Of a stretch of 64,000 nucleotides of DNA, positions 9,424 to 19,753 are shown in pieces. Source of the stretch: Vibrio ishigakensis (GTDB lineage: Bacteria > Pseudomonadota > Gammaproteobacteria > Enterobacterales > Vibrionaceae). Within the stretch, counting starts at the first letter, position 1. Each line of letters begins with the position of its first letter. The notes beneath the pieces are model-generated. The model was not told the origin of the DNA and did not search any database. It saw nothing but the letters and a program-made list of their open reading frames with translations. Both the position numbers and the translations under genes were made by a program. The stretch spans positions 806,001 to 870,000 of the forward strand of contig NZ_AP024882.1 of assembly GCF_024347675.1 (NCBI RefSeq). Reading direction: 5' to 3'.

Positions 9424-9698
9424 ACTCGGCTAATCACCCAAATCCCACGCAGTTAGATCAATTCAACTCCCAAATGCGAATCGCACTGCCAGTGCAACTG
9501 TGACAAGGCTTTAGGTTAATTTTTGTTTTTTTAGCCACTTTTCATACAGATATCTTATTGGTTGTTACATTCGGTTACATAAAGCCAGTTATCCCGACTG
9601 AACAACCCACATAAACTGCCTGTCTTATCTTGGCTGATACTCTATGCATACCTTACTGTTGCATGGGGTAGAAATTAGTCTTTATCACGGGTAGTGCA

Positions 9699-10829
9699 AT
9701 GAAAAAAACGTTATTAGCGGTTAGCTTGGCTAGCAGTCTGTTCTTGGTCGGATGTAGTGAACCGCAACAGAAAGCTGGCGGCGGCATGGTTCCAAAGGTT
9801 GTTTTGGAACAAGTTACAGTTATCGACCATCAGCCAAGTAAGGCATATGTTGGGCGAGTCTCTGCGCTTGAAGATGCAGACATTACCGCACAGGTATCAG
9901 GCTATCTTAAAGAGCGTCACTTCCGTGAAGGACAAATGGTAGAAAAGGGCCAACTTCTTTACACTATTGAGCCATCTTCTTTTGAAGCACAAGTAGCAAG
10001 CGCTAAGGCGTCTGTTGCTCAGGCTGAAGCGACATTAAAGCGCGCTGATAGCGAGTTCGCCCGTGCTAAGAATCTTTTGCCAAAAGGCAGCATCTCAAAG
10101 TCTGAATACGATAACCGCGAAGCTGAAAAGCTAGGTGCAATTGCTCAGCTAGAAGCGGCAAAAGCTCAGCTTCAACTGGCTGAGGTTAACCTGTCTCATA
10201 CCAAGATTGAGGCACCTTTCTCAGGCCGTATTTCAGATAGCAACGTAAGTATCGGTGACCTTTTGTCTCCATCTTCCGGTACTCTAACCACGCTAGTAAG
10301 CCTTGACCCGATCCACGCTACCTTCCAATTAAGTGAGCGTGAGCGTCTGGCTATGGGTGCAGAAAATTTCCAAGGTGATGGTAAGTCTGATCGTGCTGCG
10401 GTTGAGGTTAGCCTTATCCTAGAAAACAACACCGAGCACCCACACAAGGGTGAGCTTGATTTCGTGGGTAACCGAATCGACCTAAACACGGGTACTATCC
10501 CAGTGCGTGCCTCTGTTCCTAACCCAGAGCAAACACTGCTCCCTGGCCAGCATATCAAGGTTGAGATCGCTTCTGTTGCAACCCAGCCAGCTATCGTGAT
10601 CCCTCGCCGTGCGGTTCAAACGGATATCGCAGGTGATTTCGTGATGATAGTAACCGAGGGCAATGTGGCTGAGCGTCGCAACGTAGAGCTTGGCGTACAA
10701 ACCTCTCAAGGCATCATCGTGAGCACTGGCCTTGGTGAGAACGATAACGTAATCGTAAGTGGCCTACAGCGCGTGCGTAACGGCGTGACTGTACAGCCAG
10801 AAGAAGCTCCGGCAGAGCAGGCGGAGTAA
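9699..10829 (+). CDS. RND efflux periplasmic adaptor (membrane fusion) lipoprotein
   Basis: The 376-residue protein has a lipoprotein signal (lipobox LVGC), a lipoyl half-motif ([18 protein letters not shown] with [15 protein letters not shown]), a coiled-coil hairpin (about residues 95-165, rich in Ala, Glu, Lys), the second lipoyl half ([19 protein letters not shown]) and beta-barrel and membrane-proximal domains. This is the AcrA/MexA architecture, linking an inner-membrane RND pump to an outer-membrane channel. It is followed 4 nt later by the pump gene. No TolC-type channel gene or local regulator is adjacent. Confidence 0.93.
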   Translation: MKKTLLAVSLASSLFLVGCSEPQQKAGGGMVPKVVLEQVTVIDHQPSKAYVGRVSALEDADITAQVSGYLKERHFREGQMVEKGQLLYTIEPSSFEAQVASAKASVAQAEATLKRADSEFARAKNLLPKGSISKSEYDNREAEKLGAIAQLEAAKAQLQLAEVNLSHTKIEAPFSGRISDSNVSIGDLLSPSSGTLTTLVSLDPIHATFQLSERERLAMGAENFQGDGKSDRAAVEVSLILENNTEHPHKGELDFVGNRIDLNTGTIPVRASVPNPEQTLLPGQHIKVEIASVATQPAIVIPRRAVQTDIAGDFVMIVTEGNVAERRNVELGVQTSQGIIVSTGLGENDNVIVSGLQRVRNGVTVQPEEAPAEQAE

Positions 10830-10833
10830 TTCT

Positions 10834-13800
10834 ATGTTGAGTCGCTTTTTTATCCAGCGCCCTAAGTTCGCGCTGGTTATCTCCATAATCTTATCTCTGG
10901 CAGGTGCTATCGCTCTGATGGTTCTTCCTGTTTCAGAGTATCCGCGTATCAGTCCACCGTCGGTAAGCGTTACCGCTTTCTATACAGGTGCGAGCGCTGA
11001 AACCGTAGAGCAGGCCATTGCCGACCCGATAGAAACCTCGGTGAACGGTGTTGAAGGCATGATCTACATGTCGTCTAAGAGTGCTAACGACGGTTCGTAC
11101 AACCTCAACGTAACCTTTGAGGTAGGTACTGACCCAGATATGGCACAGGTTAACGTGCAAAACCGTGTAACCCAGATAGAGTCTAAACTTCCGCCGGAAG
11201 TGCGCTCTGTGGGTGTAACGGTTAAGAAACGTTCTCCTGACCTCTTGATGGTACTGAACTTCTATTCACCGGATGGTCGCTATGATGACCAGTTCCTGAT
11301 CAACTACATCAACCTGAACGTTAAAGACCAGCTAGCTCGTGCCCAAGGCATCAGTGAGGTTAACGTAATCGGTGGTGGCGAGTTTGCGATGCGTGTCTGG
11401 CTTGATCCAGAGAAGCTAGCAAGCCTTGGCCTGACGACATCTGACGTATACGCAGCCCTAGCTGAGCAGAACATTCAGGTAGCTGCAGGTAAGGTAGGTG
11501 CGCCTCCGTATGACGAAGCTACAGACGTAACCTTTAACCTAGTAACTAAAGGTCGTTTGTCGAGTGTTGAAGAGTTTGAGAGCGTAATGCTTCGAGCTAA
11601 CACTGACGGTTCAGCGGTATATCTGCGCGATGTTGCTCGCGTTGAACTAGGTAAAAAATTCTATGACGGTACCGGTAAGTTCCGCGGTCAAGATGCATCT
11701 ATCGTAACCCTGTCTCTGCAATCGGATGCGAACGCACTGGAGAGTGGTAAAGCGGTGATGGACATGCTTGAGCGCCTAAGCGTGAACTTCCCAGAAGGCA
11801 TGGAGTATGAGACCAGTTACGACACCACTATCTTCGTTGAAGAGTCGATTAAGGGCGTAGTTAAGACGCTGATCGAAGCAATCCTTCTGGTAATCGCGGT
11901 AACCTATCTGTTCCTAGGTAGTACCCGTGCAACCCTGATCCCTGTTGTTGCGATCCCGGTATCTCTGATCGGTACGTTCGCCATTATGCAGGCGACGGGC
12001 TTTACCATTAATACGGTAACCCTGTTCGGTCTGATATTGGCCATCGGTATCGTGGTGGATGATGCGATTCTGGTTATCGAGAACGTCGATACCATAATGC
12101 GCAAGAACCCAGAGATGAGCCCGCGTCAGGCAACTCTTCAGGCGATGAAAGAGGTTACCGGCCCAATCATCACCTCGACATTGGTACTGCTAGCGGTATT
12201 CATCCCAGTAGCCATGCTTCCGGGTATTACCGGCATCATGTACCGTCAGTTCGCACTGACTATCTGTATCTCGGTAGTGATCTCTTCGATCAACGCTCTG
12301 ACTCTATCTCCAGCGCTATGTTCTCTAGTACTGAAGCAAGGTGGTGGTAACACCGCGAGCTGGTTCAAGGCATTCAACCGTGGTCTTGACCGTGTAACTG
12401 CGGGCTATGGCAAGGTTGCTAGCTTCCTAGTGAAGAAGGCTATCCTGCTGATCGGTTTCTTTATCGTGGCGGTAGCAGCGGTAGGTTACTTTGGTAAGAC
12501 AACTTCAACCGCATTTGTACCTCAAGAAGATAAAGGTATCTTGCTGGTTAACGTTCAGCTTCCTGACTCGGCGTCGCTACAGCGCACCGAAGAGGTAACA
12601 GAGCGTCTAGTAGGTATTGTTGAACAAGAACCGGGTGTTGATGGTGTTACCCTAGCGAACGGTTACTCGTTTATGACGGGTGCAGCGGCATCGAACGGTG
12701 CATCTTTGTTCATCAAGCTTAAATCTTGGGACGAGCGTGCTGAGTTTGAGGGTGACCACTCATCCTTTGCTATCTCAAACCGCATCAATGGCCTAGCGGC
12801 GATGCAATTGCCTGATGCTATCGTATTTGCTCTTGGTCCACCGGCAGTCCCTGGTATGGGTGCAGCATCGGGCTTTGAGTTTGTACTTGAAGATACCCTA
12901 GGCCGAAGCCGAACTGATCTTGCTCAGCTGATGAATGACTTCATTCAAGAAGCGAACAAGCAGCCGGAGATCTCACACACCTTCAGTACCTTCCGTGCAA
13001 ACGTGCCACACTACTATGTGGACATTGACCGTGAGAAGGCGAAGCAGTTAGGTATTTCTCTAACTGAGATCTTCACTACCTTGCAGGGTAACCTAGGTTC
13101 TATCTACGTGAATGACTTCACTATGCTAGGTAAGAACTTCCGCGTAACCATGCAGGCGGATGGTGAATACCGTTCATCTATGGATGACCTGTCTCGCTTC
13201 TTCGTGCGCAGTCAAGATGGCAACATGGTGCCTCTAAGTACCTTAGTGAGCCATGAGCAGGTGTTTGAGCCAGATGTAGCGTGGCGTTACAACATGTACC
13301 GCGCGGCTATCATTCAGGGTCAGCCAGCACCGGGCTACTCGAGTGGTGATGCTATCGAAGCGATGGAGCGAGTGGCCGCTGAGATGCTTCCACAAGGCTA
13401 CCAGTACGAATGGACAGGTATGGCGTATCAGGAAATCCTAGCGGGTAACCAGGCCATCTATGCGTTTGCTCTTGCTCTGATCTTTATCTACCTATTCATG
13501 GTGGCTCAGTACGAGAGTTGGACAATTCCGATTGCGATTATCCTAGTGGTACCTGTGGCAACCTTGGGCTCATTCCTAGCGCTGAATATTATGGGTATTC
13601 CATTGAACCTGTATGCTCAGATAGGTCTGGTGCTCTTGATAGCCCTCGCCGCGAAGAACGCAATCCTTATTGTGGAGTTTGCTAAGAACGAGCGTGAAGA
13701 GCGTGAACTTCCTATCGATGAGGCATCAGTTAAGGGTGGTAAGCTACGTTTCCGTGCGGTAAACATGACCTCTTGGTCGTTTATCTTGGGTATCTTCCCA

Positions 13801-13986
13801 CTGGTATTCGCAAGTGGTGCTGGCCATATCAGCCAGAACTCACTGGGTATCTCACTAATCGGTGGTCTATTGTGCGTACTTCTAGCGGGTACCCTATTGA
13901 TCCCAGGCTTCTACTCAATTATCCAGAAGCTACGTGAGAAAGCTCATGGTGGTAGCACTAAGCTAAAACCACTTGAAGATGAGTAA
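10834..13986 (+). CDS. RND multidrug efflux pump, inner-membrane subunit (HAE1 type)
   Basis: The 1050-residue length and twelve-helix layout with two large periplasmic loops match AcrB/MexB-type trimeric pumps. The proton-relay aspartates are present as the adjacent pair in [15 protein letters not shown] of helix 4, and the partner lysine in [15 protein letters not shown] of helix 10. The start [18 protein letters not shown] is the usual first helix. It forms an operon with the adaptor gene. Drug or bile-acid export across the envelope driven by the proton gradient is expected; the substrate range cannot be inferred. Confidence 0.94.
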   Translation: MLSRFFIQRPKFALVISIILSLAGAIALMVLPVSEYPRISPPSVSVTAFYTGASAETVEQAIADPIETSVNGVEGMIYMSSKSANDGSYNLNVTFEVGTDPDMAQVNVQNRVTQIESKLPPEVRSVGVTVKKRSPDLLMVLNFYSPDGRYDDQFLINYINLNVKDQLARAQGISEVNVIGGGEFAMRVWLDPEKLASLGLTTSDVYAALAEQNIQVAAGKVGAPPYDEATDVTFNLVTKGRLSSVEEFESVMLRANTDGSAVYLRDVARVELGKKFYDGTGKFRGQDASIVTLSLQSDANALESGKAVMDMLERLSVNFPEGMEYETSYDTTIFVEESIKGVVKTLIEAILLVIAVTYLFLGSTRATLIPVVAIPVSLIGTFAIMQATGFTINTVTLFGLILAIGIVVDDAILVIENVDTIMRKNPEMSPRQATLQAMKEVTGPIITSTLVLLAVFIPVAMLPGITGIMYRQFALTICISVVISSINALTLSPALCSLVLKQGGGNTASWFKAFNRGLDRVTAGYGKVASFLVKKAILLIGFFIVAVAAVGYFGKTTSTAFVPQEDKGILLVNVQLPDSASLQRTEEVTERLVGIVEQEPGVDGVTLANGYSFMTGAAASNGASLFIKLKSWDERAEFEGDHSSFAISNRINGLAAMQLPDAIVFALGPPAVPGMGAASGFEFVLEDTLGRSRTDLAQLMNDFIQEANKQPEISHTFSTFRANVPHYYVDIDREKAKQLGISLTEIFTTLQGNLGSIYVNDFTMLGKNFRVTMQADGEYRSSMDDLSRFFVRSQDGNMVPLSTLVSHEQVFEPDVAWRYNMYRAAIIQGQPAPGYSSGDAIEAMERVAAEMLPQGYQYEWTGMAYQEILAGNQAIYAFALALIFIYLFMVAQYESWTIPIAIILVVPVATLGSFLALNIMGIPLNLYAQIGLVLLIALAAKNAILIVEFAKNEREERELPIDEASVKGGKLRFRAVNMTSWSFILGIFPLVFASGAGHISQNSLGISLIGGLLCVLLAGTLLIPGFYSIIQKLREKAHGGSTKLKPLEDE

Positions 13987-14006
13987 TATTCACTGAGTCG
14001 AAATAC

Positions 14007-14159
14007 AAGGCCATGTAAATACCCAAAGTAATTGGAGATGCTGGTAGGCGGCCAACGAGCCAAGCGCCTGAGCATAGGTAAACTATGTGATGGCGTTGGC
14101 GAGTGCCAGCCAACACCCCAGCATCTTCAAGTAAGAAGGGTATAAAGCGTGGCCTTTTT
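14007..14159 (+). terminator. Efflux-operon terminator with a palindromic repeat in its loop
   Basis: AAGGCCA at 14007-14013 pairs with TGGCC plus T-run at 14150-14159, and further T residues follow. The two arms are separated by the 123-bp palindromic repeat at 14020-14142, which can itself fold and bring the arms together. Confidence 0.55.
14020..14142. repeat. Vibrio-type intergenic palindromic repeat, about 123 bp
   Basis: Terminal imperfect inverted repeats of about 25 nt begin TACCC and end GGGTA; near-perfect cores are AGATGCTGG at one end and CCAGCATCT at the other. A central hairpin CATAG-gtaaa-CTATG lies between. I recall elements of this form (a TACCC...GAGCATAG...CTATGTGAT...GGGTA layout) as dispersed intergenic repeats in Vibrio genomes. 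The element has no reading frame and behaves like a MITE. Only one copy occurs in this window. Confidence 0.7.
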
Positions 14160-14372
14160 AGTTTTTTATTCTCTATATCAGATTATTGATTGGCTAATGT
14201 TGGTGATATTTCCAGCATGCTTAGTTATATCAAGAATAATATATGTAATTTGGTTATTTGTTGAATTTATGTTTGATTAATAATCAATAGCCGTCAATAA
14301 TATCCCTAAGTCAGTCGCTAACTGGCTCATTTAATTACGGATTATTTGATTTTTTGTACTAGGGAGGCACAG

Positions 14373-14456
14373 ATGAAACGTATCAATCATATTGCATCTA
14401 TTTGTGTTTCTCAGGCGCTAGATACCGTTTCTACGCCCGATATGTCATCAAATTAA
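14373..14456 (+). CDS. Putative 27-residue small protein or leader peptide upstream of DUF1127 gene
   Basis: An ATG at 14373 has a good ribosome-binding site (GGGAGG at about 14362-14367) and opens a 27-codon frame, beginning MKRINHIASICVSQAL and ending TAA at 14456. It lies 112 nt before the DUF1127 gene with a hairpin in between. It may be a small protein or a translated leader. Evidence is only the ribosome-binding site, start, stop and position; conservation was not tested. Confidence 0.4.
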   Translation: MKRINHIASICVSQALDTVSTPDMSSN

Positions 14457-14472
14457 ATTATCCGCACCTTAA

Positions 14473-14503
14473 TTATTCGGCTGCGGAAACCTGCAGCGAA
14501 TAA
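14473..14503 (+). promoter_or_regulatory. Hairpin between the small frame and the DUF1127 gene
   Basis: TTATTCG-g-CTG pairs with CAG-CGAATAA around a short GC loop, giving a 10-bp stem with one bulged G. There is no T-run, so it is not a standard terminator; it may stabilise RNA or respond to translation of the upstream frame. Confidence 0.35.
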
Positions 14504-14568
14504 AATATAAATTCAGTACCCGTCTATTTTTCGCTGTCGGTTTTCCATATATAAATGGAGAAACAATC

Positions 14569-14811
14569 ATGCGCGAATCTGTATTAATTAAACTAGCTAC
14601 AGGCCTTATCTATCTTGACATTAAACATCAAGAGCATCAGTGGAAAGCGGCTCGTCGACGTCACAGCTATATCAGCCATTGGAACAACGCACACCTGCTA
14701 CGTGACATTGGTTTAGACAGCGAAGGTCGAGTAACTCATGGCAAAGTAATGAGCGCTGAACATAAGGTTAAGCTTCTTTATCGTGCATTACGTTGGCGAA
14801 CGACAACGTAA
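14569..14811 (+). CDS. DUF1127 family small basic protein
   Basis: The 80-residue protein contains the DUF1127 core: RRRHSYISHWNNAHLLRDIGL, an arginine-rich helix followed by the conserved L-x-D-I-G-L. Members are small cytoplasmic proteins, some reported to affect RNA turnover or phosphate and carbon metabolism in other bacteria; the role here is not known. The start ATG has a GGAG ribosome-binding site. The gene is preceded by a long AT-rich leader with a small reading frame and hairpin, suggesting post-transcriptional control. Confidence 0.8.
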   Translation: MRESVLIKLATGLIYLDIKHQEHQWKAARRRHSYISHWNNAHLLRDIGLDSEGRVTHGKVMSAEHKVKLLYRALRWRTTT

Positions 14812-14817
14812 TCGATG

Positions 14818-14847
14818 CCCGCATAGCCGAAGGTGACGCTATGCGGG
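14818..14847. other. Perfect 10-bp hairpin after the DUF1127 gene
   Basis: CCCGCATAGC pairs perfectly with GCTATGCGGG across a 10-nt loop, starting 7 nt after the stop codon. No T-run follows; it may protect the 3' end of the transcript. A proper terminator lies 55 nt further on. Confidence 0.55.
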
Positions 14848-14901
14848 AGAGTAGATATATCACCATAGTATGATTTTTAGATATTGAGACTCATACGAAC
14901 C

Positions 14902-14929
14902 AAGGGCTAGCGTATCTAGCCCTTTTTCT
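14902..14929 (+). terminator. Rho-independent terminator
   Basis: AAGGGCTA and TAGCCCTT form an 8-bp stem with a short loop, followed by TTTTTCTTT. It ends the DUF1127 unit. Confidence 0.75.
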
Positions 14930-15083
14930 TTGTTTTAAGCGTAACAATTGTTGGCTCGATAGGAGTCAGTATGCATCTAGGATAAAAGTTAGATTTATCA
15001 GAAAGATAGATGTCAGATTCTTGCATATAATGTTTAGATGCGTAGCGTAATCACACGACCTTGTAACGGAGTACAGATTATTC

Positions 15084-15965
15084 ATGACACACACTATCCC
15101 TGCTCAAATCCCGTACTCTACGGGACGTAGTTTTCCTAAATTAGAAGTGCCAGAGGGGGCGTGCGATAGCCATCATCACATCTTTGATCCTGTGAACTTC
15201 GAGTATCGCAAGCGCGACACAACCAACATTCCTCCAGCCACAGTTTCTGCCTACAAGATGCTGAAAAGACGCATGGGCTTTGACCGAAATGTCATTGTCA
15301 CCCCATCTGCCTATGGTTCGGATAATCGCTGTACTCTAGATGCTCTCGCTCATATGGGGCAAAACACACGTGCAGTGATTTCCATTGACCGTATTCCTGC
15401 TCGCGAAGAGCTTTTGGGGATGCATCGACTGGGTGTAAGGGGACTTCGCTTTGCCATTACCAAGGCGTCAGATTTTCATGAAGCCTTTATCCGCTGTTGT
15501 GCTCGTGATATTGCTAGCCTAGGTTGGCATATCTGCTTTTGGATAAAGCCGGAGCTCATCGTTGAGTTTCGAGAGGTATTTGAAGAGTTGCAGTGTCAGG
15601 TGGTATTTGACCACAGAGGATGTCTACCTGCAGACCAAGGCATCGAGCATCCAGCGTTTGAGGTCATGAGTAAGTTGATGCAAGAGGGCAGGGCTTGGGT
15701 GAAGATATCGTCTGCTTATCAAGACTCCAAAGTTGGCGCACCAAGTTATAGCGACAACATCGCGATTGGCAAAGCCTTCGTGGAAGCGTGTCCAGAAAAG
15801 GTCTTGTGGGGTAGTGATTGGCCTCACCCGAGTGAATACATCAATAAGCGCGAGATGCCCAATGACATAGCCGTGCTTGATTTACTTGCCGAGCAAGCGA
15901 CCTCACCAGAGTTGGTAAAGCAGGTGTTGGTGCTCAATCCCGCTAAGCTGTATGGGTTTGAATAA
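15084..15965 (+). CDS. Amidohydrolase-fold lactonase/hydrolase (COG3618 type)
   Basis: The 293-residue protein has the amidohydrolase pattern DSHHHIFDPVNFEYR near residue 28, a central VVFDHRG strand and a C-terminal LWGSDWPHPS motif with the conserved Asp. This arrangement is seen in the group containing 2-pyrone-4,6-dicarboxylate lactonase and D-galactarolactone isomerase/hydrolase, cytoplasmic TIM-barrel enzymes that often open lactones of sugar acids or aromatics. The gene stands alone, so the substrate cannot be inferred. The ribosome-binding site AACGGAG precedes the ATG. Confidence 0.8.
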   Translation: MTHTIPAQIPYSTGRSFPKLEVPEGACDSHHHIFDPVNFEYRKRDTTNIPPATVSAYKMLKRRMGFDRNVIVTPSAYGSDNRCTLDALAHMGQNTRAVISIDRIPAREELLGMHRLGVRGLRFAITKASDFHEAFIRCCARDIASLGWHICFWIKPELIVEFREVFEELQCQVVFDHRGCLPADQGIEHPAFEVMSKLMQEGRAWVKISSAYQDSKVGAPSYSDNIAIGKAFVEACPEKVLWGSDWPHPSEYINKREMPNDIAVLDLLAEQATSPELVKQVLVLNPAKLYGFE

Positions 15966-16340
15966 AAAAGGCTCATCGCAGATTAACCGGAATAACAACT
16001 ACTTGGGTTCGTGTACTTACTCTGCCAGTGATGCATGGCAAGGCGCCGTAAATACTTCCCTGTAGGCTTGGTTTCGGCATCCTTGCCTCAAACACTTGCC
16101 CTGCACCACAGCCTGCCGCTCACAACTCCCGGATATCAGCTATGACTTAGAGCCTTGCTAAGCTGGAGTTTACACTAATGCTGAAGCTGGAGAGTGATTG
16201 ATGGAGCAAGGTGTCGCTCGCAAGGAGGCGAGCGCCAAGCGCCCACGGATGGGTTCACCGCGGCCTTGTGAATCAATCGCTTGGAGGGAGTGACTGGATC
16301 AGAAGGAATTTGTACGCTCTCTTCTAATCCGCGAAGAACC
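15966..16340. repeat. Non-coding region with nested inverted repeats, possible dispersed repeat
   Basis: There is no credible gene in this spacer. Two inverted-repeat pairs stand out: GGCAAGG (16037-16043) with CCTTGCC (16081-16087), and GATTGATGGAGCAAGG (16196-16211) with CCTTGTGAATCAATC (16264-16278), the latter enclosing a CGCTCG/CGAGCG hairpin. The wording (GGCGCCGTAAATACTTCCCT, CCCACGGATGGGTTCACCG) resembles dispersed intergenic repeats I have seen in marine gammaproteobacteria. The boundaries are not clear. Confidence 0.45.
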
Positions 16341-16372
16341 TAAAAAAAGACCCCAGCGTTGGCTGGGGTCTC
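16341..16372 (-). terminator. Rho-independent terminator of the methyltransferase gene
   Basis: AGACCCCAGC / GCTGGGGTCT forms a long GC-rich stem; the plus-strand A-run at 16342-16348 gives a T-run on the minus strand. It lies 14 nt past the minus-strand stop codon. Confidence 0.85.
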
Positions 16373-16385
16373 GTTTGTCGTTTTA

Positions 16386-17141
16386 CTAATCTACTTTCTT
16401 CGCGATATAAACGCCGTAGCTAACGAAGTCTTTGTACTTGTTGTATAGCTCGATTTCGCGCTCATTCTCGTCGATAAAGCCTTGAACTGCCTCTAAGCGG
16501 TCAGGATATTCAGCCTTTAGGGACTCGTAGCGTGCTTGAAGAGGCTTGTAGTATTCCTCATTCCAGCTTACTTCGCTCAATGGGAAATAACCCAATAGCT
16601 TATAGCCATGCTGTTCAAGTTGTCTGATCTTCTCACCTGCTGTCGCCACCTCTGGATACTCTCGGTTCCAGTGTTCGGTGATTTCAGTTGGGCGCTCTTC
16701 AGTTAGCCAAGTCAGTTCAGATACTACTAGCGTACCTCCCGACTTAAGATATTTACGCCAGTCACGAATACCGGTTTCAAAGCCGATATTATAAACCGCG
16801 CCCTCAGACCAAAGTACGTCAAAGCTATCTTCCTCAAATGGAAGGTCGCCCATGTCGCCCACAACAGGGTTGATCTTGTCGCTCAGGTTAGCCTCAGTTG
16901 CGCGAGATTTTAGCTTCTCGATAAACTCAGGCAAAAAGTCTACTGAAGTTACTTCGCAGTTCAGGTTCTTGGCTAGATCTAAGCTTGCGGTACCTGTACC
17001 ACAACCGATGTCAGCAATTTTTAGCGCCTGTTCGCTATCAAGACCCGCTAGCTTTGCTGCCAGCATAGTGTCTTGCTCACTACCTGGGCCTTGGCGGTCT
17101 TGAGTGATGTGAAGTTGAATCAGTAAATCTAAATCGTTCAT
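16386..17141 (-). CDS. Class I SAM-dependent methyltransferase
   Basis: The 251-residue protein has a Rossmann-type SAM-binding domain: motif I KIADIGCGTGTASLDLA at about residues 41-57, an acidic residue in VTSVDFLPEF, motif II in GDMGDLPFEEDSFDVLW and motif III in KSGGTLVVSELTWLTE. The C-terminal part (NEEYYKPLQARYESLKAEYPDR) is helical and probably helps form the substrate pocket. It resembles small-molecule methyltransferases of the UbiE group, but no substrate can be assigned. The gene is monocistronic with its own terminator. Confidence 0.85.
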   Translation of the reverse strand: MNDLDLLIQLHITQDRQGPGSEQDTMLAAKLAGLDSEQALKIADIGCGTGTASLDLAKNLNCEVTSVDFLPEFIEKLKSRATEANLSDKINPVVGDMGDLPFEEDSFDVLWSEGAVYNIGFETGIRDWRKYLKSGGTLVVSELTWLTEERPTEITEHWNREYPEVATAGEKIRQLEQHGYKLLGYFPLSEVSWNEEYYKPLQARYESLKAEYPDRLEAVQGFIDENEREIELYNKYKDFVSYGVYIAKKVD

Positions 17142-17596
17142 TATTAATTATCCTAGTGCCCACGTTCTGTCGTGGAAAATTGAAATCTTGATGTGTTAGT
17201 AAATAAAGATCAGAGTTCAGCACTTAGGATCAAAGGCCAGTAAGCCTGGAAATTAGTTCGCTTTAAGCCCTGTCATCCAAGTGCTTTTCAATACAATCAT
17301 CTTATCCTCCATAGTTGTGTTCATCTTGTTGCGGCGGGGATAGTAATCAGCTAAATCAACATGGTCAACTTAGTCGTTGGCTATTGTGGCTTATGTTTCA
17401 CTTTTATTGCTTATGGGCGTTTGATGAGCGATTTTCATAATCCATATCTATGCAACAAGATGAGTTATTTAACTTACTGATGGTTATAGATTTTTTATTT
17501 CATAATTTTTCTTTTTGAAATCAAAATTAACTCGAACTGTAACAAAAGGTGTATTTAATCCCTCCGCAATTTAATCCTGTTGAAGAGACTAATACA
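17142..17596. other. 455-bp spacer between divergent methyltransferase and phosphoesterase genes
   Basis: The spacer is AT-rich towards its right end and must hold divergent promoters. A short CCCACG/CGTGG hairpin is seen at about 17159-17174. I found no reading frame with ribosome-binding site, no RNA gene and no clear operator. Confidence 0.35.
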
Positions 17597-19741
17597 GTGA
17601 AGAAACTACTACTCGCAGCGAGCTTGAGTATCGCTCTAGTTGGTTGTGGAGACGATGAAAGCAGTAATCAAACCAATAACCTCGGTCCAGAGCAAAATGT
17701 TAAAATCGCCTTCATGCCGGACATTCATTTTCATGATGTGTATGGTGATTTTGAAGACTTTCCTGAGCATGAGGGACTAGAGGGTAACACCACTCGTCCA
17801 GCTTACATCCGTTCGATGCGAGAGCAGTTAAATTCGACCCGTCTATTCAACGAAAACTACTTTGCGATGATAGCTGCGCTGGATGATGTCGTAGAGCGAG
17901 GTATCAAGCATGTTGCGCTTCCTGGTGACTTCAGCGATGACGGTCAGCCGGTGCACGTTCGTGGTTTTATAGAGATCATTAATCATTATAAAGAAACCCA
18001 TGGGCTTAAATTCTACGCCGCACCGGGTAATCATGACCCGATTAACCCTGTAGATGAGCCCGCTGGCGATACTTATCTAGGACAAGGCGGGCAAGAGCAA
18101 CAAATTAAAAGCTTGGGCAAAGATGAGTGTGCTCTAGAAAATGGCGATAAGGGCCAGCCACGTTATGTTGAAGTAGGTGAAGCGCAAAACCCAATCGTTT
18201 GTACTGACGATATTCAAGGTCTTGGTTATCAAGGCATCATGCAGATGATGTCTGGCGAGGGTTTTTATCCAAGCAAAGACTATATCTACTATGAGACACC
18301 GTTTTCATCTGATGAATCCAGAACCAACTATGACTACGAACTTGCAGTAGCAGAATCGCGCTTTTCTAATCGCCAAATAGAGATCTGCAGTGAAGGTAGT
18401 GGTGGCGAATACAAAGAAGACTCCTTTACTAACTGTACTGAGATTGCTGACACCTCTTATGTGGTTGAGCCAATCCAAGGTATCTGGGTTTTGGCGATTG
18501 ATGCAAACGTCTATATCCCAGAAGGGCCAAATGATAAGGGTGAGATGACCTTCGGCTCAGCGAGTAGCAATGGCTACAACAAGATGGTGACTCATAAGAA
18601 AAAGATCATCGAATGGATGAGTGATGTTGCTAAGCGAGCGGAAGAGAACAATAAGGTGCTTATCTCTTTCAGTCACTTCCCAATGACAGACTTCTATGAA
18701 GGCGCATCAGAGGAGTTAGAAGACCTATTTGGTGAAGGTTCAAACCAACTGGCTCGCTTGCCAGAAGATGAGACCAGTAAAACCCTGGCAGGTACAGGTG
18801 TTGCGGTGCACGTTGGTGGACACATGCACTTTAACGACACAGGTATGAAGTCGTATGAGATCGATGGTGTTCAACATACGCTTTTCAATATCCAAGCTCC
18901 TTCACTTGGTGCATATATTCCTGCTTACAAGATCCTAGATATCGCACCTGATCGCACTATTGAGGTGGAGACAGTAATCATCGATGAAGTGCCACGCTTT
19001 GATGAGCTGTTTGAGCACTATGAAGAAGAGCACGCTTATCTAACCGAGAGTGCAACAACTCCGGAGGAGGAAGATGCGATTTGGAATTATGAGGTACTGA
19101 CGTCCAAGAACTATCACGAGTTTACAGACTGGCATTTGAGAGAATTAACCCGTCTAAACTTTGTGCCGGGTGAATGGCCACTGGATATGCAGTTGATGGT
19201 TAAGGCGATGAAGGGTGATGACATGCTGATTATGTCGCAGCTAGAAACTGATACTACCCTTTGTGAATTAGCCGAGTATCTCGACTATGTAGTCGCGGGA
19301 TGTCACGCGAAAGCACGTTCTACATTTGAAGATGACTGGGCTCTAGCAACTAAGAAAGCTCAGATGGTTGCCTCTGAAGCAGGCATGACTCTGGAAGACT
19401 TTGAGAGTTGGACAGCTGAAGAGCTAGCGGTAGACTTCTTCCGCCTGCGTAATGCTGATGGTCTGGCTTTGATGGATATCGATGAGGTTCGCCTAGACTC
19501 TTATGTTGTGCTGACAGAGCAGTTATCTAACATTGAGGTGGAGGTAACAGGTAGTGCTAAAGGGCCACATGACATCAGAGTCTCTGAGCTATTCAAAGAA
19601 CGTTTCAGTGCCTTATTCAACATCATGCAGAAGTTCAGCACTGGTGAGCCAAGTGACCGTTTCTTGATTGATTTGGAAGCTCAAGAGTTGTACGACCTAA
19701 GTAGCGATGGTGTTGAAGCGACCCGAGAGCAGTATCAGTAA
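17597..19741 (+). CDS. Calcineurin-like metallophosphoesterase lipoprotein
   Basis: I take the GTG at 17597 as start because it gives a proper lipoprotein signal (KKLLLAASLSIALVGCG, lipobox LVGC); the frame is open 16 codons further upstream but that part lacks a signal. The metallophosphoesterase motifs follow in order: FMPDIHFHD, LPGDFSDDGQP, APGNHDP, ISFSHFPM and VGGHMHFNDTG, which bind two metal ions. A long C-terminal region of about 280 residues has no motif I recognise. The mature protein of about 700 residues should be anchored in the envelope and act on phosphoesters outside the cytoplasm. It is monocistronic. Confidence 0.85.
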   Translation: MKKLLLAASLSIALVGCGDDESSNQTNNLGPEQNVKIAFMPDIHFHDVYGDFEDFPEHEGLEGNTTRPAYIRSMREQLNSTRLFNENYFAMIAALDDVVERGIKHVALPGDFSDDGQPVHVRGFIEIINHYKETHGLKFYAAPGNHDPINPVDEPAGDTYLGQGGQEQQIKSLGKDECALENGDKGQPRYVEVGEAQNPIVCTDDIQGLGYQGIMQMMSGEGFYPSKDYIYYETPFSSDESRTNYDYELAVAESRFSNRQIEICSEGSGGEYKEDSFTNCTEIADTSYVVEPIQGIWVLAIDANVYIPEGPNDKGEMTFGSASSNGYNKMVTHKKKIIEWMSDVAKRAEENNKVLISFSHFPMTDFYEGASEELEDLFGEGSNQLARLPEDETSKTLAGTGVAVHVGGHMHFNDTGMKSYEIDGVQHTLFNIQAPSLGAYIPAYKILDIAPDRTIEVETVIIDEVPRFDELFEHYEEEHAYLTESATTPEEEDAIWNYEVLTSKNYHEFTDWHLRELTRLNFVPGEWPLDMQLMVKAMKGDDMLIMSQLETDTTLCELAEYLDYVVAGCHAKARSTFEDDWALATKKAQMVASEAGMTLEDFESWTAEELAVDFFRLRNADGLALMDIDEVRLDSYVVLTEQLSNIEVEVTGSAKGPHDIRVSELFKERFSALFNIMQKFSTGEPSDRFLIDLEAQELYDLSSDGVEATREQYQ

Positions 19742-19753
19742 GCCAAAATGGAT

